From JAOUGY01 sp963785075 (GTDB lineage Bacteria; Actinomycetota; Acidimicrobiia; Spongiisociales; ZC4RG35): 64,000 nt of DNA. The position numbers were made by a program, and so were the translations under genes. The stretch's first letter is position 1. Each line of letters opens with the position of its first letter. The DNA lies in the NCBI GenBank assembly GCA_963785075.1, contig CAWATW010000006.1:742325-806324 (forward strand). The letters run 5' to 3'. The notes under the pieces were generated by a model, which ran no database searches, was not told the origin of the DNA, and saw nothing but the letters and a program-made list of their open reading frames with translations. Of the stretch, positions 8,960 to 16,365 are shown piece by piece.

Positions 8960-10278
8960 CAGCCCCCCAGGATCGAGAACTCGATGCGCCGATTCTGGGC
9001 CTTGCCCTCGTCGGTGTCGTTGGTGGCGATCGGCTGCGACTCGCCGTACCCGATCGCGGTCAGGAGATCGCCGTCGACACCGCCCGTCACCAGGTAGTCG
9101 ACGACCGCTTGGGCCCGCTGCTCACTCAGGGCCTGGTTCCCCTCGTCGGAGCCATCTGAATCGGTGTGACCTCCGATCTCTACCGGCACCGGGTTGGCGA
9201 TCAGATATTCGACGGCACGGTCCAACTCCGCCTGCCCATCGGCGGTGATGACGGCGCTCCCCGCCTCGAAGGTGATGGGCGCAAGATCGAGGATCTGGTT
9301 GACGTCGGCGAGCACGAAACCCGGCGGGATCAGTACGGCGTCGATGGGGACCACGTTCGCCCCTGGCAAGTCGGCGGCAATAGGGACCCCGTTGACAGTG
9401 CCGTCGAAGAACGTCACCTCGTTGCCATCGGAGGTCTCGTAGACGCCCTCGCCTGAGATCGATCCAGGAACCACGTGATGGCGCAGCAGCTGGGCCAGCC
9501 GATCGGGATTGTCGAGCAGTTGGTCGAGGACGCCGTCGGGCAGTGCGGCGAACGCAGCGTCGGTCGGCGCAAAGATCGACTGGGCATCGCTCGCAATCGA
9601 ATCAGCCAAACCGGACGACTCGACGGCCGACAGGAGCACCGTGAACCGCCCATCCGCTTCCAGGAGCCAAGCCACCGAAGGCGGCAGGACGCCATCGAGG
9701 GGATACACGAACCCATTGACCGCCTCGAGCGGGTCGATCGAGGTGGCGATCCCGCCGAGGGCAAACGCAGGAGTGTCGACACCCAGTGCCGTCGCGTACG
9801 TGTCGCCGTTCATCATCGTGAGCGAGGCAGGGGTCGGGACGGTGAGTCTGCGGTTGTAGATGTGGCGCAACACGAACGACCGGAGAACGGCCTTGTCATC
9901 GGGGAGATCGACGGCCCCGAGCGAGGCGTTGGTGGGGGCGAACAGGAGGTAGGGGCCCACACCCGAGAGCTCCTGGCTCAAATCGGCCAGGTCGATGACG
10001 CTGAGAAGTGTCGCGAAACGGGGATCCGATTCGAGTACCTCGATGATCGAACCCAACTCGAGCGCCGTCGTAGTGGTGGTCGTCGGTTCATCGGCAAGCG
10101 TCGACTCCGTGGCACCTGTGGAAGCCGACACCCCGTCGCCCGTACCGAAGTCGACCTGACGGAACAGCAACACGGCGATGACCGTCACCGTCGCCACGAG
10201 GAGGAAACCCCAGAACAGCGGGAGCCCCCGATCGCGGACTTCCTCGTCTTCGCTCTGGGCCGTTTCTCGATCGCTCAT
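8959..10278 (-). CDS. Membrane-anchored FAS1-FAS1-OmpA protein
   Basis: 439 residues. Order: cytosolic acidic N-terminus, one membrane helix (about 22-41, LFWGFLLVATVTVIAVLLF), a Thr-rich linker, two fasciclin (FAS1) domains (about 80-205 and 210-335; motifs LLFAPTNASL, IFAPTDAAFAAL, LLRHHVVPG), then a C-terminal OmpA-like peptidoglycan-binding domain (ITFEAGSAVITADGQAELD, GGHTDSDGSDEGNQALSEQRAQAV, NRRIEF). It probably sits outside the membrane, linking adhesive FAS1 modules to the cell wall. ATG 10276-10278 is placed just before the acidic N-terminus; the divergent cimA promoter lies upstream. Confidence 0.9.
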   Translation of the reverse strand: MSDRETAQSEDEEVRDRGLPLFWGFLLVATVTVIAVLLFRQVDFGTGDGVSASTGATESTLADEPTTTTTTALELGSIIEVLESDPRFATLLSVIDLADLSQELSGVGPYLLFAPTNASLGAVDLPDDKAVLRSFVLRHIYNRRLTVPTPASLTMMNGDTYATALGVDTPAFALGGIATSIDPLEAVNGFVYPLDGVLPPSVAWLLEADGRFTVLLSAVESSGLADSIASDAQSIFAPTDAAFAALPDGVLDQLLDNPDRLAQLLRHHVVPGSISGEGVYETSDGNEVTFFDGTVNGVPIAADLPGANVVPIDAVLIPPGFVLADVNQILDLAPITFEAGSAVITADGQAELDRAVEYLIANPVPVEIGGHTDSDGSDEGNQALSEQRAQAVVDYLVTGGVDGDLLTAIGYGESQPIATNDTDEGKAQNRRIEFSILGG

Positions 10279-10322
10279 GGCAGATGAGGCTACCGCCAAG
10301 CACGGGCGCCCTGGCCCGCCGA

Positions 10323-10351
10323 TTGACGCAGCGGGGCGGCCCCGGCATACT
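10323..10351 (+). promoter_or_regulatory. Promoter of the cimA leader
   Basis: TTGACG at 10323-10328 and CATACT at 10346-10351 with a 17-nt spacer, a near-consensus housekeeping promoter. The start of transcription would fall around 10358-10361, at or just before the leader-peptide ATG, giving an essentially leaderless leader peptide. Confidence 0.75.
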
Positions 10352-10360
10352 TGGACGTCG

Positions 10361-10396
10361 ATGACCAGCGTCTTCGCAGTAATCATTATCGAATAG
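10361..10396 (+). CDS. Leader peptide MTSVFAVIIIE for Ile-dependent attenuation of cimA
   Basis: Eleven codons plus TAG. Five of the eleven are branched-chain residues and three consecutive codons are isoleucine (ATC ATT ATC at 10382-10390), placed just before the stop. The citramalate synthase gene 80 bp downstream feeds isoleucine synthesis. The arrangement promoter, short Ile-rich peptide, two hairpins, U-tract, structural gene is the classic transcription attenuation layout: scarce charged tRNA-Ile would stall the ribosome here. No Shine-Dalgarno is needed if the transcript starts at the ATG. Confidence 0.75.
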   Translation: MTSVFAVIIIE

Positions 10397-10455
10397 GCGC
10401 ACGCCACATCACGGCGTGTGCCCAAAGCCCTCTGCTCGTACGCAGGGGGTTTTTT
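10397..10455 (+). terminator. Attenuator: pause hairpin and intrinsic terminator ahead of cimA
   Basis: Hairpin 1 pairs GCGCACGCC (10397-10405) with GGCGTGTGC (10413-10421) and starts one base after the leader stop codon. Hairpin 2 pairs CCCTCTGC (10428-10435) with GCAGGGGG (10442-10449), followed by six T (10450-10455): an intrinsic terminator. A competing antiterminator can form between 10414-10420 (GCGTGTG) and 10437-10443 (CGTACGC, two G-U pairs), using the terminator's loop and 3' arm. A ribosome stalled on the Ile codons would cover the 5' arm of hairpin 1 and favour it. Confidence 0.75.
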
Positions 10456-10478
10456 CATGCCGGGACAGGAGAACCCCG

Positions 10479-12053
10479 ATGACCACCAACCTCGAGATCT
10501 ACGACACCACGCTACGAGACGGCTCCCAGCAGGAGGGCATCTCGCTGACGGTGAGCGACAAACTCCGAATTGCTCGCTTGCTCGACGACCTCGGCGTGGG
10601 GTACATCGAGGGCGGCTGGCCAGGGGCGCTCCCCAAGGACGACGAGTTCTTCAAACGGGCACGCACCGAGATCGACTTCAAGCACGCAACCCTCACCGCA
10701 TTCGGGTCCACGCGCCGTCCACGAGTCAGCGTCGCCGAGGACCCACAGCTCGATGCCCTCCTCGCCGCCGAGACCGAGATCATCTGCATCGTCGGCAAGG
10801 CATGGGACTATCACGTGCGCGAGGCACTCCGCACCGATCTCGACGAGGGCCTGGCGATGATCGGTGAGTCCGTCGAATACCTGAAGAAGCACGGTCGGAG
10901 GGTCTTCTTCGACGCCGAGCATTTCTTCGACGGCTACCGGTCCGATCCCGAGTTCGCCATCGGCGCACTCAGAGTCGCTTTCGAGGCCGGCGCCGAGCGG
11001 TTGGTGCTGTGTGACACCAATGGCGGCAACCTTCCGCACATGGTGACGGCCACCATCCAGGACGTGCAGGCCGCCATCCCAGGGGCCGACATCGGTGTCC
11101 ACTTCCACAACGATGCGGGGACCGCCGTGGCATCGTCGCTCGCATCGATCCAGGTGGGCGCCCGGCAGATCCAGGGCTGTGTGAACGGATACGGCGAACG
11201 CACCGGCAACGCCGACCTGTGCGCGATCATCCCCGATCTCACCATGAAGATGGGGATCCCCGTTGTGAATGACGAGCAGCTCTCGATGCTGTCGCCGATC
11301 TCGCATCACATCGCCGAAGTGGTGAACATCACGCTCGATCCGCACCGGCCCTACGTCGGCGCATCGGCGTTCACCCACAAGGCGGGGTTGCACACCTCGG
11401 CGCTTGCCCGCCGCCCCGATGCCTACGAGCACGCCAACCCAGACCTCGTCGGGAACCGCACGCGAATGCTCGTCTCCGAGCAGGCCGGCCGCGCCTCGAT
11501 CCACAACAAGGCCGCCGAACTGGGACTCGAGATGGATGACGACCTCGCCCGGGCGGTGCTCGATCAGGTGAAAGAGCTGGAACACGAGGGCTATCACTTC
11601 GAGGCGGCCGACGGCTCATTCGAACTGCTGGTGCGGCGTGCCACGGGTTGGGAGCAGGATTTCTTCCAGCTCGAATCGTTTCGCACCTTCATCGAACGAC
11701 GCGGGCAGGAGGAGGTGGTGGCGGAGGCGACCGTGAAGGTCCACGTCGGAGACCGCCGCATGGTGACCACCGGCGAAGGCGACGGGCCGGTCCACGCCCT
11801 CGATCAGGCGATCCGAGCCGCCCTCGTCGAGACGTATCCCCATATCGCCGACCTGCGCCTCACCGACTTCCGTGTGCGGGTCCTCGACTCCTCCGATGGA
11901 ACCGCCGCCCGGGTGCGCGTTCTCATCGAGACCTCGGACCACAAGGGCTCATGGGGCACCATCGGCGTCCATGAGAACATCATCGAGGCTTCTTGGCAGG
12001 CGCTCGCCGACGGCATCGTGGTGGGTCTACTCCGGCTCTCGTCGCGAGAGTGA
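10479..12053 (+). CDS. cimA: (R)-citramalate synthase
   Basis: 524 residues, full length for the CimA group of the isopropylmalate/homocitrate synthase family. It condenses acetyl-CoA with pyruvate to citramalate, the entry to threonine-independent isoleucine synthesis. N-terminal TIM barrel: YDTTLRDGSQQEG with metal-binding Asp, GGWPGALPKDDEFF, the GVHFHNDAGTA metal His pair, QGCVNGYGERTGNADL. The AFTHKAGLHTSA segment and C-terminal allosteric regulatory domain (from about 390) follow. SD AGGAG 9 nt before ATG 10479. Expression is probably set by the Ile leader upstream. Confidence 0.93.
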   Translation: MTTNLEIYDTTLRDGSQQEGISLTVSDKLRIARLLDDLGVGYIEGGWPGALPKDDEFFKRARTEIDFKHATLTAFGSTRRPRVSVAEDPQLDALLAAETEIICIVGKAWDYHVREALRTDLDEGLAMIGESVEYLKKHGRRVFFDAEHFFDGYRSDPEFAIGALRVAFEAGAERLVLCDTNGGNLPHMVTATIQDVQAAIPGADIGVHFHNDAGTAVASSLASIQVGARQIQGCVNGYGERTGNADLCAIIPDLTMKMGIPVVNDEQLSMLSPISHHIAEVVNITLDPHRPYVGASAFTHKAGLHTSALARRPDAYEHANPDLVGNRTRMLVSEQAGRASIHNKAAELGLEMDDDLARAVLDQVKELEHEGYHFEAADGSFELLVRRATGWEQDFFQLESFRTFIERRGQEEVVAEATVKVHVGDRRMVTTGEGDGPVHALDQAIRAALVETYPHIADLRLTDFRVRVLDSSDGTAARVRVLIETSDHKGSWGTIGVHENIIEASWQALADGIVVGLLRLSSRE

Positions 12054-12062
12054 ATCCCCCCT

Positions 12063-12213
12063 GATTCGCCGCCGGCGAATCTGTCCCCCCTGCGGGGGGA
12101 CACGACCGGGGGGACACGACCGGTGGGAGGCCGATTGGGTGCTCCACCGTTCAACCGTGACGCAGGTCCAGCGGTTGTGTCCCCCAGAAGGGGGGACAGG
12201 CTGCCGCAGGCAG
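12063..12213. repeat. Cluster of palindromes behind cimA
   Basis: Three inverted repeats in 140 bp: GATTCGCC-GCC-GGCGAATC (12063-12081), TGTCCCCCC-TGC-GGGGGGACA (12082-12102) and TGTCCCCC-AGAA-GGGGGGACA (12178-12198), plus CTGCC-GCA-GGCAG (12201-12213). A 14-base unit beginning GGGGGGACACGACC is repeated in tandem at 12094 and 12108. No T-run follows, so the first hairpins may end cimA transcription, or the cluster is a REP-like palindromic element. Confidence 0.6.
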
Positions 12214-12333
12214 CCAGGGGGGATCCCGTGACTCGAACGCCACGTCAACACGCGATGGAACGCTTGCAGAGTCGGGGTGGGTCCAGGGGATGACCCGATG
12301 GTCTGGTGACCCGCACTCCGATAGGTTGAAGTC

Positions 12334-12549
12334 ATGATGACTTTCATCCTGTGGGTGTTGCTGGCGATTCTCTCGCTCCCGCTCGCCATCCTCGCCCTGA
12401 TCCTCTACCCGCTCGTGTGGTTGCTTTCGTTGCCTTTCCGACTGATCGGTATCAGCGTCTCCGCCGTGTTCGATCTTCTCGGCGCGATCCTGCGCCTGCC
12501 GGCGCGGCTCCTCGGAGGAGGGAAGCGGCCGGCAGGGGCCATGCGCTGA
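12334..12549 (+). CDS. Small two-helix membrane protein
   Basis: 71 residues, almost entirely hydrophobic: FILWVLLAILSLPLAILALI and YPLVWLLSLPFRLIGISVSAVF would form two membrane helices, then an amphipathic stretch and a basic tail (LLGGGKRPAGAMR). No family recognised. A TAGGTT hexamer at 12322-12327, 6 nt before the ATG, suggests a leaderless transcript. An alternative ATG is the next codon. Confidence 0.6.
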   Translation: MMTFILWVLLAILSLPLAILALILYPLVWLLSLPFRLIGISVSAVFDLLGAILRLPARLLGGGKRPAGAMR

Positions 12550-12555
12550 TCACTC

Positions 12556-12930
12556 TCACTTGGCGGCGAACAGTGTCCTCACGGTGCGGGTCACGAGGAA
12601 CGCCACAACCATCACCACCAGCGCCATCCGGGCAGGATCCACGGCGGGCTTCCAGTCGACCTGCCCGTCGTGCATAACATAGGCACCGACCGGCCGGGCA
12701 CTGACTCCGAACCCGGCGCCACCCCCTGCCCCCTCTTCGTGGGCAGCACCCTGTCCTTCTCCGCCTCCGCCGCCGACACCGCCACGGACGGCCGCCACCG
12801 GGATCAGCGTGACACCGTCGCGTTCGATCGGCTCACCCACCACCCGCTCGACCGTGAGCACATCCTGAAGGCTCCCCATCATCTCCTTCAAGGTGTCGGG
12901 AATGCTCTTCCACGTCTCCTGGACTGTCAT
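12556..12930 (-). CDS. GerW/YtfJ family protein
   Basis: 124 residues with the features of the sporulation-protein YtfJ (GerW) family, which is widespread in non-sporulating actinobacteria: LKEMMGSLQDVLTVERVVGEPIERDGVTLIPVAAVRGG, a Gly-rich loop GVGGGGGEGQG, and GAGFGVSARPVGAYVM. A C-terminal hydrophobic segment (MALVVMVVAFLVTR) may anchor it to the membrane. Biochemical role unknown. It converges on the small membrane protein gene. Confidence 0.85.
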   Translation of the reverse strand: MTVQETWKSIPDTLKEMMGSLQDVLTVERVVGEPIERDGVTLIPVAAVRGGVGGGGGEGQGAAHEEGAGGGAGFGVSARPVGAYVMHDGQVDWKPAVDPARMALVVMVVAFLVTRTVRTLFAAK

Positions 12931-13006
12931 ATCAGACCTCCTGTCTGTACCCCCGCCCCAAACCTACGCCGATGCCACGTCGTCGACCAGGTGCGAACGC
13001 CCCGGG

Positions 13007-13465
13007 TCAGGCTCCGCCGGACCCGGCGATCGCCCGCCGTCGCATGCGGATGGCGAGGTACATCGCCAGCGCCACGACCTCGGCGGGGATGGTGTCGGGA
13101 ACGTCGGCAACCAGCGTGCGGGTGAAGAGGTTCCGGAGTCCCATGCGTCCGATCTCCTCGGACCCCTGGAAGAACCGCATGCCGTACCCCAGCCCTCTCC
13201 GCCCCGCCATGAGCGACCCACCGGACCAGTCGAAGCGATACGAGTAGCGCAATGGCCCTGTCGGCTCTGCGCTCACTGTCATCGGTCCGCCGTCGAGCCG
13301 CCACGCCCGAGAGCCGGCGTGCTCGACCGTGTACGAATTCTCGTCCACCCGCAAGAGACCAGGGCGCCCCCACAGACGGTGTACGAGATCACCGATCACC
13401 TCGCCGTCTCGGATCAGCTCGAACCGGAAATTGAACAGGTTTGTGGGCCGTGCGATCAGACGCAT
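13007..13465 (-). CDS. Conserved-looking protein of unknown function
   Basis: 152 residues without a recognised motif. The alternation of short strands (FRFELIRDGEVIGDLVHR, NSYTVEHAGSRAWRLDGG, YRFDWSGGSLMAGRR) and a C-terminal helix (PAEVVALAMYLAIRMRRR) is reminiscent of tubby/LURP-one-like single-domain proteins, but this is only an impression. It begins one base after the NUDIX gene ends, so the two may be cotranscribed. Confidence 0.65.
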   Translation of the reverse strand: MRLIARPTNLFNFRFELIRDGEVIGDLVHRLWGRPGLLRVDENSYTVEHAGSRAWRLDGGPMTVSAEPTGPLRYSYRFDWSGGSLMAGRRGLGYGMRFFQGSEEIGRMGLRNLFTRTLVADVPDTIPAEVVALAMYLAIRMRRRAIAGSGGA

Positions 13466-13466
13466 C

Positions 13467-14006
13467 TCACACCGGCATCCCCAAAAGGCGTCGTGTCATC
13501 CAGGCGGTTGCACCCCACAGCACTTCACCGTCGATGTCGAAGAACCAGACCGACCTACCGTGCCAGTCCTCCGCTCGCCAACCGGATTCGTCCATGAGAT
13601 CGGAGATACGTGGCAGCAGGATCTTGTCGACCTCGCGCTCGGACGGGATCAGGTGAGGTTCGGGCGGGAGCTTGCCCACGACAGGCACGACCATCAGAGA
13701 GAACTGGACGGTGTCGACCTGCGGGAGAAACCCGAGCACCTCCACCGACGACGGCTCGACGCCGATCTCCTCATGCGTCTCCCTCAGAGCCGTGTCGATG
13801 GGGCCGGTGTCGCCCGGATCGGGGCGGCCGCCAGGGAACGACAGATGCCCGGCATGGGTTGGCATCGTCATCGGGCGCTTCGTGAGGATGAGATGAATGT
13901 CTCCCACGCGTCTTCGTAGAGAGGTGCGAGGACTGCGGCGCGGGGCTCCAGGCTGGGCGGCGGCTCGCCGCTGCTGACACGAAGAAGGTCCCACATCCTG
14001 CGCCAT
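13467..14006 (-). CDS. NUDIX hydrolase, CoA-pyrophosphatase type, with an N-terminal frameshift
   Basis: The main frame has the CoA-diphosphatase pattern: THAGHLSFPGGRPDPGD followed by the Nudix box with ALRETHEEIGVE, and VVPVVGKLPPEPHLIPSEREVD. The first ~45 residues of this frame (MAQDVGPSSCQQ...) do not look like a protein. In a neighbouring frame, starting at ATG 13996, MWDLLRVSSG...PRAAVLAPLYEDA is a good NUDIX N-terminus and stops 43 codons in. Adding one base near 13905 joins LYEDA to GDIHLILTKRP. So this is either a one-base deletion in the strain, an assembly error, or a decayed gene. Confidence 0.8.
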   Translation of the reverse strand: MAQDVGPSSCQQRRAAAQPGAPRRSPRTSLRRRVGDIHLILTKRPMTMPTHAGHLSFPGGRPDPGDTGPIDTALRETHEEIGVEPSSVEVLGFLPQVDTVQFSLMVVPVVGKLPPEPHLIPSEREVDKILLPRISDLMDESGWRAEDWHGRSVWFFDIDGEVLWGATAWMTRRLLGMPV

Positions 14007-14045
14007 GGTACGCCTGCTGCAACTTCGGGATAACCTGTCGCCTCC

Positions 14046-14630
14046 ATGGTTCCAGAGCGGATATCCACCGAGCGGTTCGAACTGCGTCGCTTCGGTCGAC
14101 GCGACGCCGACGCGCTCACCGCTGCCGTGAGAGGGTCACTTCCCGAGCTCCAGCGCTGGCTCCCTTGGGCACATTCCGGCTACGACCGGGACGAGGCGCT
14201 GGGATACGTCCGCGACTCGACCCAGTCGTGGCGGGATGGAAGGGCGTTCGACTTCGCCATCAGGTCGACCGAAAAGCCCGGCGGACATCTCGGGAACGTG
14301 TCCATCTGGCAGGTTTCGAGGATGGGGAGAACAGGCGAGATCGGATACTGGATCCGTTCGGATCGCACCGGGCAGGGGGTCGCCACCGAGGTGACCGCGG
14401 CCATGCTGCGCGTGGGGTTCGAACGTCTCGGTTTTCACAAGGTCAATCTGCGGATTGCCGTGGGCAATAGGGCATCGGAACGCGTGGCCGAGAAGCTCGG
14501 CTTCACCCGGGAAGGCGTGCTCCGCGAGGAACTCCTGATCCAAGGCAAGTGGGTCGATCACACTCTGTATTCGCTGCTCGAACACGAATGGCGCGCCGCG
14601 GGAAGGAATGCGCTCGACGAGGTGAGATGA
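14046..14630 (+). CDS. GNAT acetyltransferase, RimJ/RimL type
   Basis: 194 residues. TERFELRRFGRRDADALTAAV opens the fold; GEIGYWIRSDRTGQGVATEVTAAM contains the acetyl-CoA-binding R/Q-x-x-G-x-A-like motif (RTGQGVA), and VNLRIAVGNRASERVAEKLGFTREGVLRE is the typical RimJ/RimL C-terminal half. It probably acetylates an N-terminal amine of a ribosomal or other protein, or a small amine. TAACCT at 14031-14036 lies 9 nt before the ATG, a leaderless-type start. Confidence 0.9.
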   Translation: MVPERISTERFELRRFGRRDADALTAAVRGSLPELQRWLPWAHSGYDRDEALGYVRDSTQSWRDGRAFDFAIRSTEKPGGHLGNVSIWQVSRMGRTGEIGYWIRSDRTGQGVATEVTAAMLRVGFERLGFHKVNLRIAVGNRASERVAEKLGFTREGVLREELLIQGKWVDHTLYSLLEHEWRAAGRNALDEVR

Positions 14631-14690
14631 CTCTTCTCATCCGATCCGCAGATGAGAACGGGGAGGTCCCGAGGGCCCGGCCGGGAGAAG

Positions 14691-16199
14691 TCAGCCGCCG
14701 CCGGCGGCGGTGACGAGGACCTGGGTGGCCTGCCCGAAGAAGCCGGAGATATCGGGAAGGATCCCGAGCAGAACGGTGACGACGGCGGCCACCGTGAGCA
14801 CCCAGACCAGCGAGCCGGCGGGAGCTTCGGAGAAGTCCTCGGCTCCGGCAGGCGCCGGATCGAACCACATCGTCTTCACCACCCGGGCGTAGTAGTAGAA
14901 GGCGATCACAGAGTTGAGCGCCGCCAGCACCGCCAGCACTCCTCCGGCGAGTCCGCCGGAGTTGATGACCGACTGGAACATCACGAACTTGGCGAACCAT
15001 CCGGCAAGCGGCGGAATGCCGGCCAGTGAGAAGAAGAAGATTGCGCCGAGCACAGCCAGTCGTGGATCACGGCGACCCAGTCCTGCCCATCCCGCAAGCT
15101 CTCCGGTGCCGGTACGCCGGGCGGCGACGATCACGACCGCGAAGGCACCGAGGTTCATGAGGGCGTAGATCATCAGATAGATCACGGTGGCCTCGAGCCC
15201 ATCCCCGAGATTCTCGCGCCCGGACACGGCGGCGCCGGCGAACGGCACCAGCATGAATCCGGCTTGCGCGATCGACGAGTACGCAAGAAGCCGCACGATG
15301 TTCGATTGGCGGAGTGCAGCCAGGTTGGCGACGGTCATCGACAGCGCCGACAAGGCCCACAGGGCCGGGCCCCAGAAGGTGACCGCCCCCGGCAGAGCGA
15401 GATAGACGACGACGAACAATCCGACGAACCCGGCCGCCTTGGAGCTCACCGACAGGTACGCCGTGATCGGCGTCGGCGCACCCTCGTACGTGTCCGGAGC
15501 CCAGAAGTGGAACGGCACGGCCGAGACCTTGAACCCGAACCCGACGATCACGAACATCACGGCGAGACCGAGGAGGGGCTGGAGGTCGGGCTCCCCGGCC
15601 ATGATCCCGTCGACGGCGACCGAGATCTCGTCGAACTGGATCGCTCCTGTGGCGCCGAACAGCATCGACATTCCCCACAGCAGGATCGCTGTCGACAGAA
15701 CCCCGAGGATGAAGTACTTCAGCGACGCCTCGTTCGACTTCACGTCTCCCTTGCGCCAGCCGGCGAGCATGAAGAGCGGCCCCGTCGTCAGTTCGAGACC
15801 GATGAACAAGATGATGAGGTCACGCGACGACGCCATGACCAACGAGCCCAGGATGCTCGACAGCAGCAGGAGGTAGTACTCACCCTGGTAGTAGCGGTCG
15901 GACTCGATGTAGCTGACCGACATCAGCAGGGTGACGTACCCGGCCACGAGGAACAGGCCTTTGAGCACCAGCGCAAAGTCGTCGATCACATACGACCCGT
16001 CGAACATCGGGGTTCGTGGATCACCCGCAAACAGGAAGATCACCGGCAGCGCCGACAGCGTCGTGCCCAGAACGGCCACGGTGGCAGTCCAGTACTTGAG
16101 GTGCCGCGGCAGGAACAGGTCCAGCGTCAGCACAGCCAGGATCGTGACGACCACGATGATCTCCGGCAGCAACGCGACGTAGTCGATGTCCCAGGTCAT
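14691..16199 (-). CDS. nuoN: NADH-quinone oxidoreductase subunit N
   Basis: 502 residues with about 14 helices, one of three antiporter-like proton-pumping subunits of complex I. The SNEASLKYFILGVLSTAILLWG block (with the key Glu/Lys), SAVPFHFWAPDTYEGAPTP and LLAYSSIAQAGFMLVP are family hallmarks. Last gene of the nuo operon, separated from nuoM by a heptamer-repeat pair. Confidence 0.95.
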   Translation of the reverse strand: MTWDIDYVALLPEIIVVVTILAVLTLDLFLPRHLKYWTATVAVLGTTLSALPVIFLFAGDPRTPMFDGSYVIDDFALVLKGLFLVAGYVTLLMSVSYIESDRYYQGEYYLLLLSSILGSLVMASSRDLIILFIGLELTTGPLFMLAGWRKGDVKSNEASLKYFILGVLSTAILLWGMSMLFGATGAIQFDEISVAVDGIMAGEPDLQPLLGLAVMFVIVGFGFKVSAVPFHFWAPDTYEGAPTPITAYLSVSSKAAGFVGLFVVVYLALPGAVTFWGPALWALSALSMTVANLAALRQSNIVRLLAYSSIAQAGFMLVPFAGAAVSGRENLGDGLEATVIYLMIYALMNLGAFAVVIVAARRTGTGELAGWAGLGRRDPRLAVLGAIFFFSLAGIPPLAGWFAKFVMFQSVINSGGLAGGVLAVLAALNSVIAFYYYARVVKTMWFDPAPAGAEDFSEAPAGSLVWVLTVAAVVTVLLGILPDISGFFGQATQVLVTAAGGG

Positions 16200-16240
16200 G
16201 ACCGAGCCTCCGCCCTTGCGGCTGCCCGTGGTGCGCAGGT

Positions 16241-16320
16241 ATTACGTACTACGTAAAACGTAGAACGTCGCCGGCCGGCACTGAGCTGGCGTTGTACGTT
16301 GTACGTACGGCGTTGTACCT
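16241..16320. repeat. Heptamer inverted-repeat array, nuoM/nuoN junction
   Basis: Left arm: four tandem heptamers of the form ACGTNNN (ACGTACT, ACGTAAA, ACGTAGA, ACGTCGC) at 16244-16271. Right arm 16289-16320 is the inverted form; read on the minus strand it gives ACGTACA twice. About 17 bp of GC-rich DNA separate the arms. Confidence 0.7.
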
Positions 16321-16365
16321 GAGGGCCGGCTCCCCCCTGCTGGCCACGACGCACCGTGCTCTGCA

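Noticed and set aside
12225..12245. GACTCGAAC resembling a tRNA T-arm on the minus strand
   Set aside because: The five bases on either side do not pair and no anticodon arm is present.
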